Assembly (NCBI RefSeq): GCF_020748465.1
Contig: NZ_JAHZMP010000004.1
Coordinates: 1 to 64,000 of the forward strand
Reading direction: 5' to 3'
Length of the DNA stretch: 64,000 bases
Source: Terrisporobacter mayombei
GTDB lineage: Bacteria > Bacillota > Clostridia > Peptostreptococcales > Peptostreptococcaceae
Below the pieces are notes generated by a model. It made no database searches. It had not been told where the DNA came from and saw nothing but the letters and a program-made list of their open reading frames with translations. Below are positions 63,446 to 64,000 of the stretch, in pieces. Both the position numbers and the translations under genes were made by a program. Within the stretch, counting starts at the first letter, position 1. Each line of letters opens with the position of its first letter.

Positions 63446-64000
63446 TTACCTTGCAAAAAAAACATTTATCAAACTATGTACAAATATACATAAATAAATA
63501 TCTTTATATTTTATTTTAACTATTCCAAGTATAAAGGCTATTATTAAGCCAAGGAATACTTTCGAAATAATTATATCTATTGTAAAAAATGAACTACCAA
63601 CTACACTTAAGTTCTGACTTACTATGTCCCAATAACCTATTTTAAATAAAGCTGATAACAAACTTACAATTACTAAAACTTTTTTTTCATCTTTTTGGAA
63701 ACTTCTAATATAGTTCCATACATAATCTCTAAAAATCACTTCTTCAAATATAGGTTGCGCTATTAAAGCTAATGTAAGTATTATTAAATTAGATGATACA
63801 TATCCACCATAAAAATATGGTGATACAAATATGGCACATAAAGCTGCCCCACCTAATATTAATCTTATATATTTATTATCATATCTGTTATTTAACTTAA
63901 CCAGCCTTTGTCCTGGTGGATTGAATAAATCATTTCCCCTCAAAATAAGAGAAAGACTTATGCCAACTAACATAATAGATATAATATTAGCAATATTAAC
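63446..64000 (-). CDS. CPBP-family intramembrane protease-like protein, 5' end outside the window
   Basis: The frame is open from the right edge (NIANIIS before the first Met at 63973), so the N-terminus is missing. About five membrane segments remain. The first CPBP motif is present (FEEVIFRDYVW, EE-x3-R) and the third as well (VHSLINVFF), but the middle motif F-x3-H reads FKIGY, so the second metal-binding His is lacking. It may be a non-proteolytic member. No neighbour explains its role. Confidence 0.8.
   Translation of the reverse strand, partial: VNIANIISIMLVGISLSLILRGNDLFNPPGQRLVKLNNRYDNKYIRLILGGAALCAIFVSPYFYGGYVSSNLIILTLALIAQPIFEEVIFRDYVWNYIRSFQKDEKKVLVIVSLLSALFKIGYWDIVSQNLSVVGSSFFTIDIIISKVFLGLIIAFILGIVKIKYKDIYLCIFVHSLINVFFAR

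Overview
The window comes from a low-GC, spore-forming, anaerobic Firmicute of the Clostridia, most likely family Peptostreptococcaceae. The support is the 5' end of a 16S rRNA gene at the left edge whose variable stretch reads like that family, a very AT-rich base composition, a spore-coat protein gene, a ptb/buk acyl-phosphate pathway, ferredoxin-linked 2-oxoacid oxidation and a clostridial-type glycogen operon. I cannot name the species. Most genes lie on the minus strand.

Layout. 1-480: start of an rRNA operon (minus) with two tandem consensus promoters. 0.6-8.8 kb: an unassigned permease, a split threonine/serine exporter, an RseC-like protein behind a cobalamin riboswitch, a cation-diffusion transporter, DNA polymerase IV, a UPF0371 protein and a small Cys-rich membrane protein. 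8.8-12.7 kb: a broken FtsX-type permease with its intact ATPase, then RNase J. 12.8-22.4 kb: coat protein, M20 amidohydrolase, cyclase-family hydrolase, MATE pump, two small membrane genes, diaminopropionate ammonia-lyase followed by an archaeal/plant-type D-aminoacyl-tRNA deacylase homologue, a YitT protein and peptidase T. 22.5-29.2 kb: a tandem duplication of a three-gene module (secreted PIG-L deacetylase diverging from a response regulator and histidine kinase). 29.2-31 kb: glutamate racemase and a decayed amino-acid permease. 31-39.3 kb: an amino-acid fermentation cluster (aminotransferase, iorA, iorB, butyrate kinase, MerR regulator, phosphotransbutyrylase, OFA transporter). 39.3-43.5 kb: small membrane protein, Mrp ATPase, GtrA protein, orphan PAS kinase and an SOS-type ssb. 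43.5-53.5 kb: glycogen operon glgB-C-D-A-P plus an amylase. 53.7-64 kb: SPFH/NfeD pair, NAD(P)HX repair enzyme, YhgE/Pip protein, Nfu protein, secreted phosphatase, HAD phosphatase, chorismate mutase and DAHP synthase, and the end of a CPBP membrane protein cut by the window edge.

How the genes work together. The aminotransferase makes 2-oxoacids, IorAB oxidises them to acyl-CoA with ferredoxin, and Ptb/Buk turn acyl-CoA into acid plus ATP. Both the aminotransferase and buk promoters carry dyads in long -35/-10 spacers, the hallmark of MerR control, and a MerR/GyrI-type gene sits between buk and ptb. The glg genes synthesise and remobilise glycogen. dpaL and the deacylase gene form a tight pair that points to D-amino-acid or diaminopropionate handling.

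The least ordinary items are the cobalamin riboswitch that has no cobalamin gene behind it and is enclosed in a predicted 23-bp long-range helix, the dpaL/DTD2-like operon, the duplicated PIG-L/two-component modules with diverged sensor halves, the MerR-type operators of the fermentation cluster, and a glgB reading frame whose conserved N-terminus lies upstream of any ATG, GTG or TTG.
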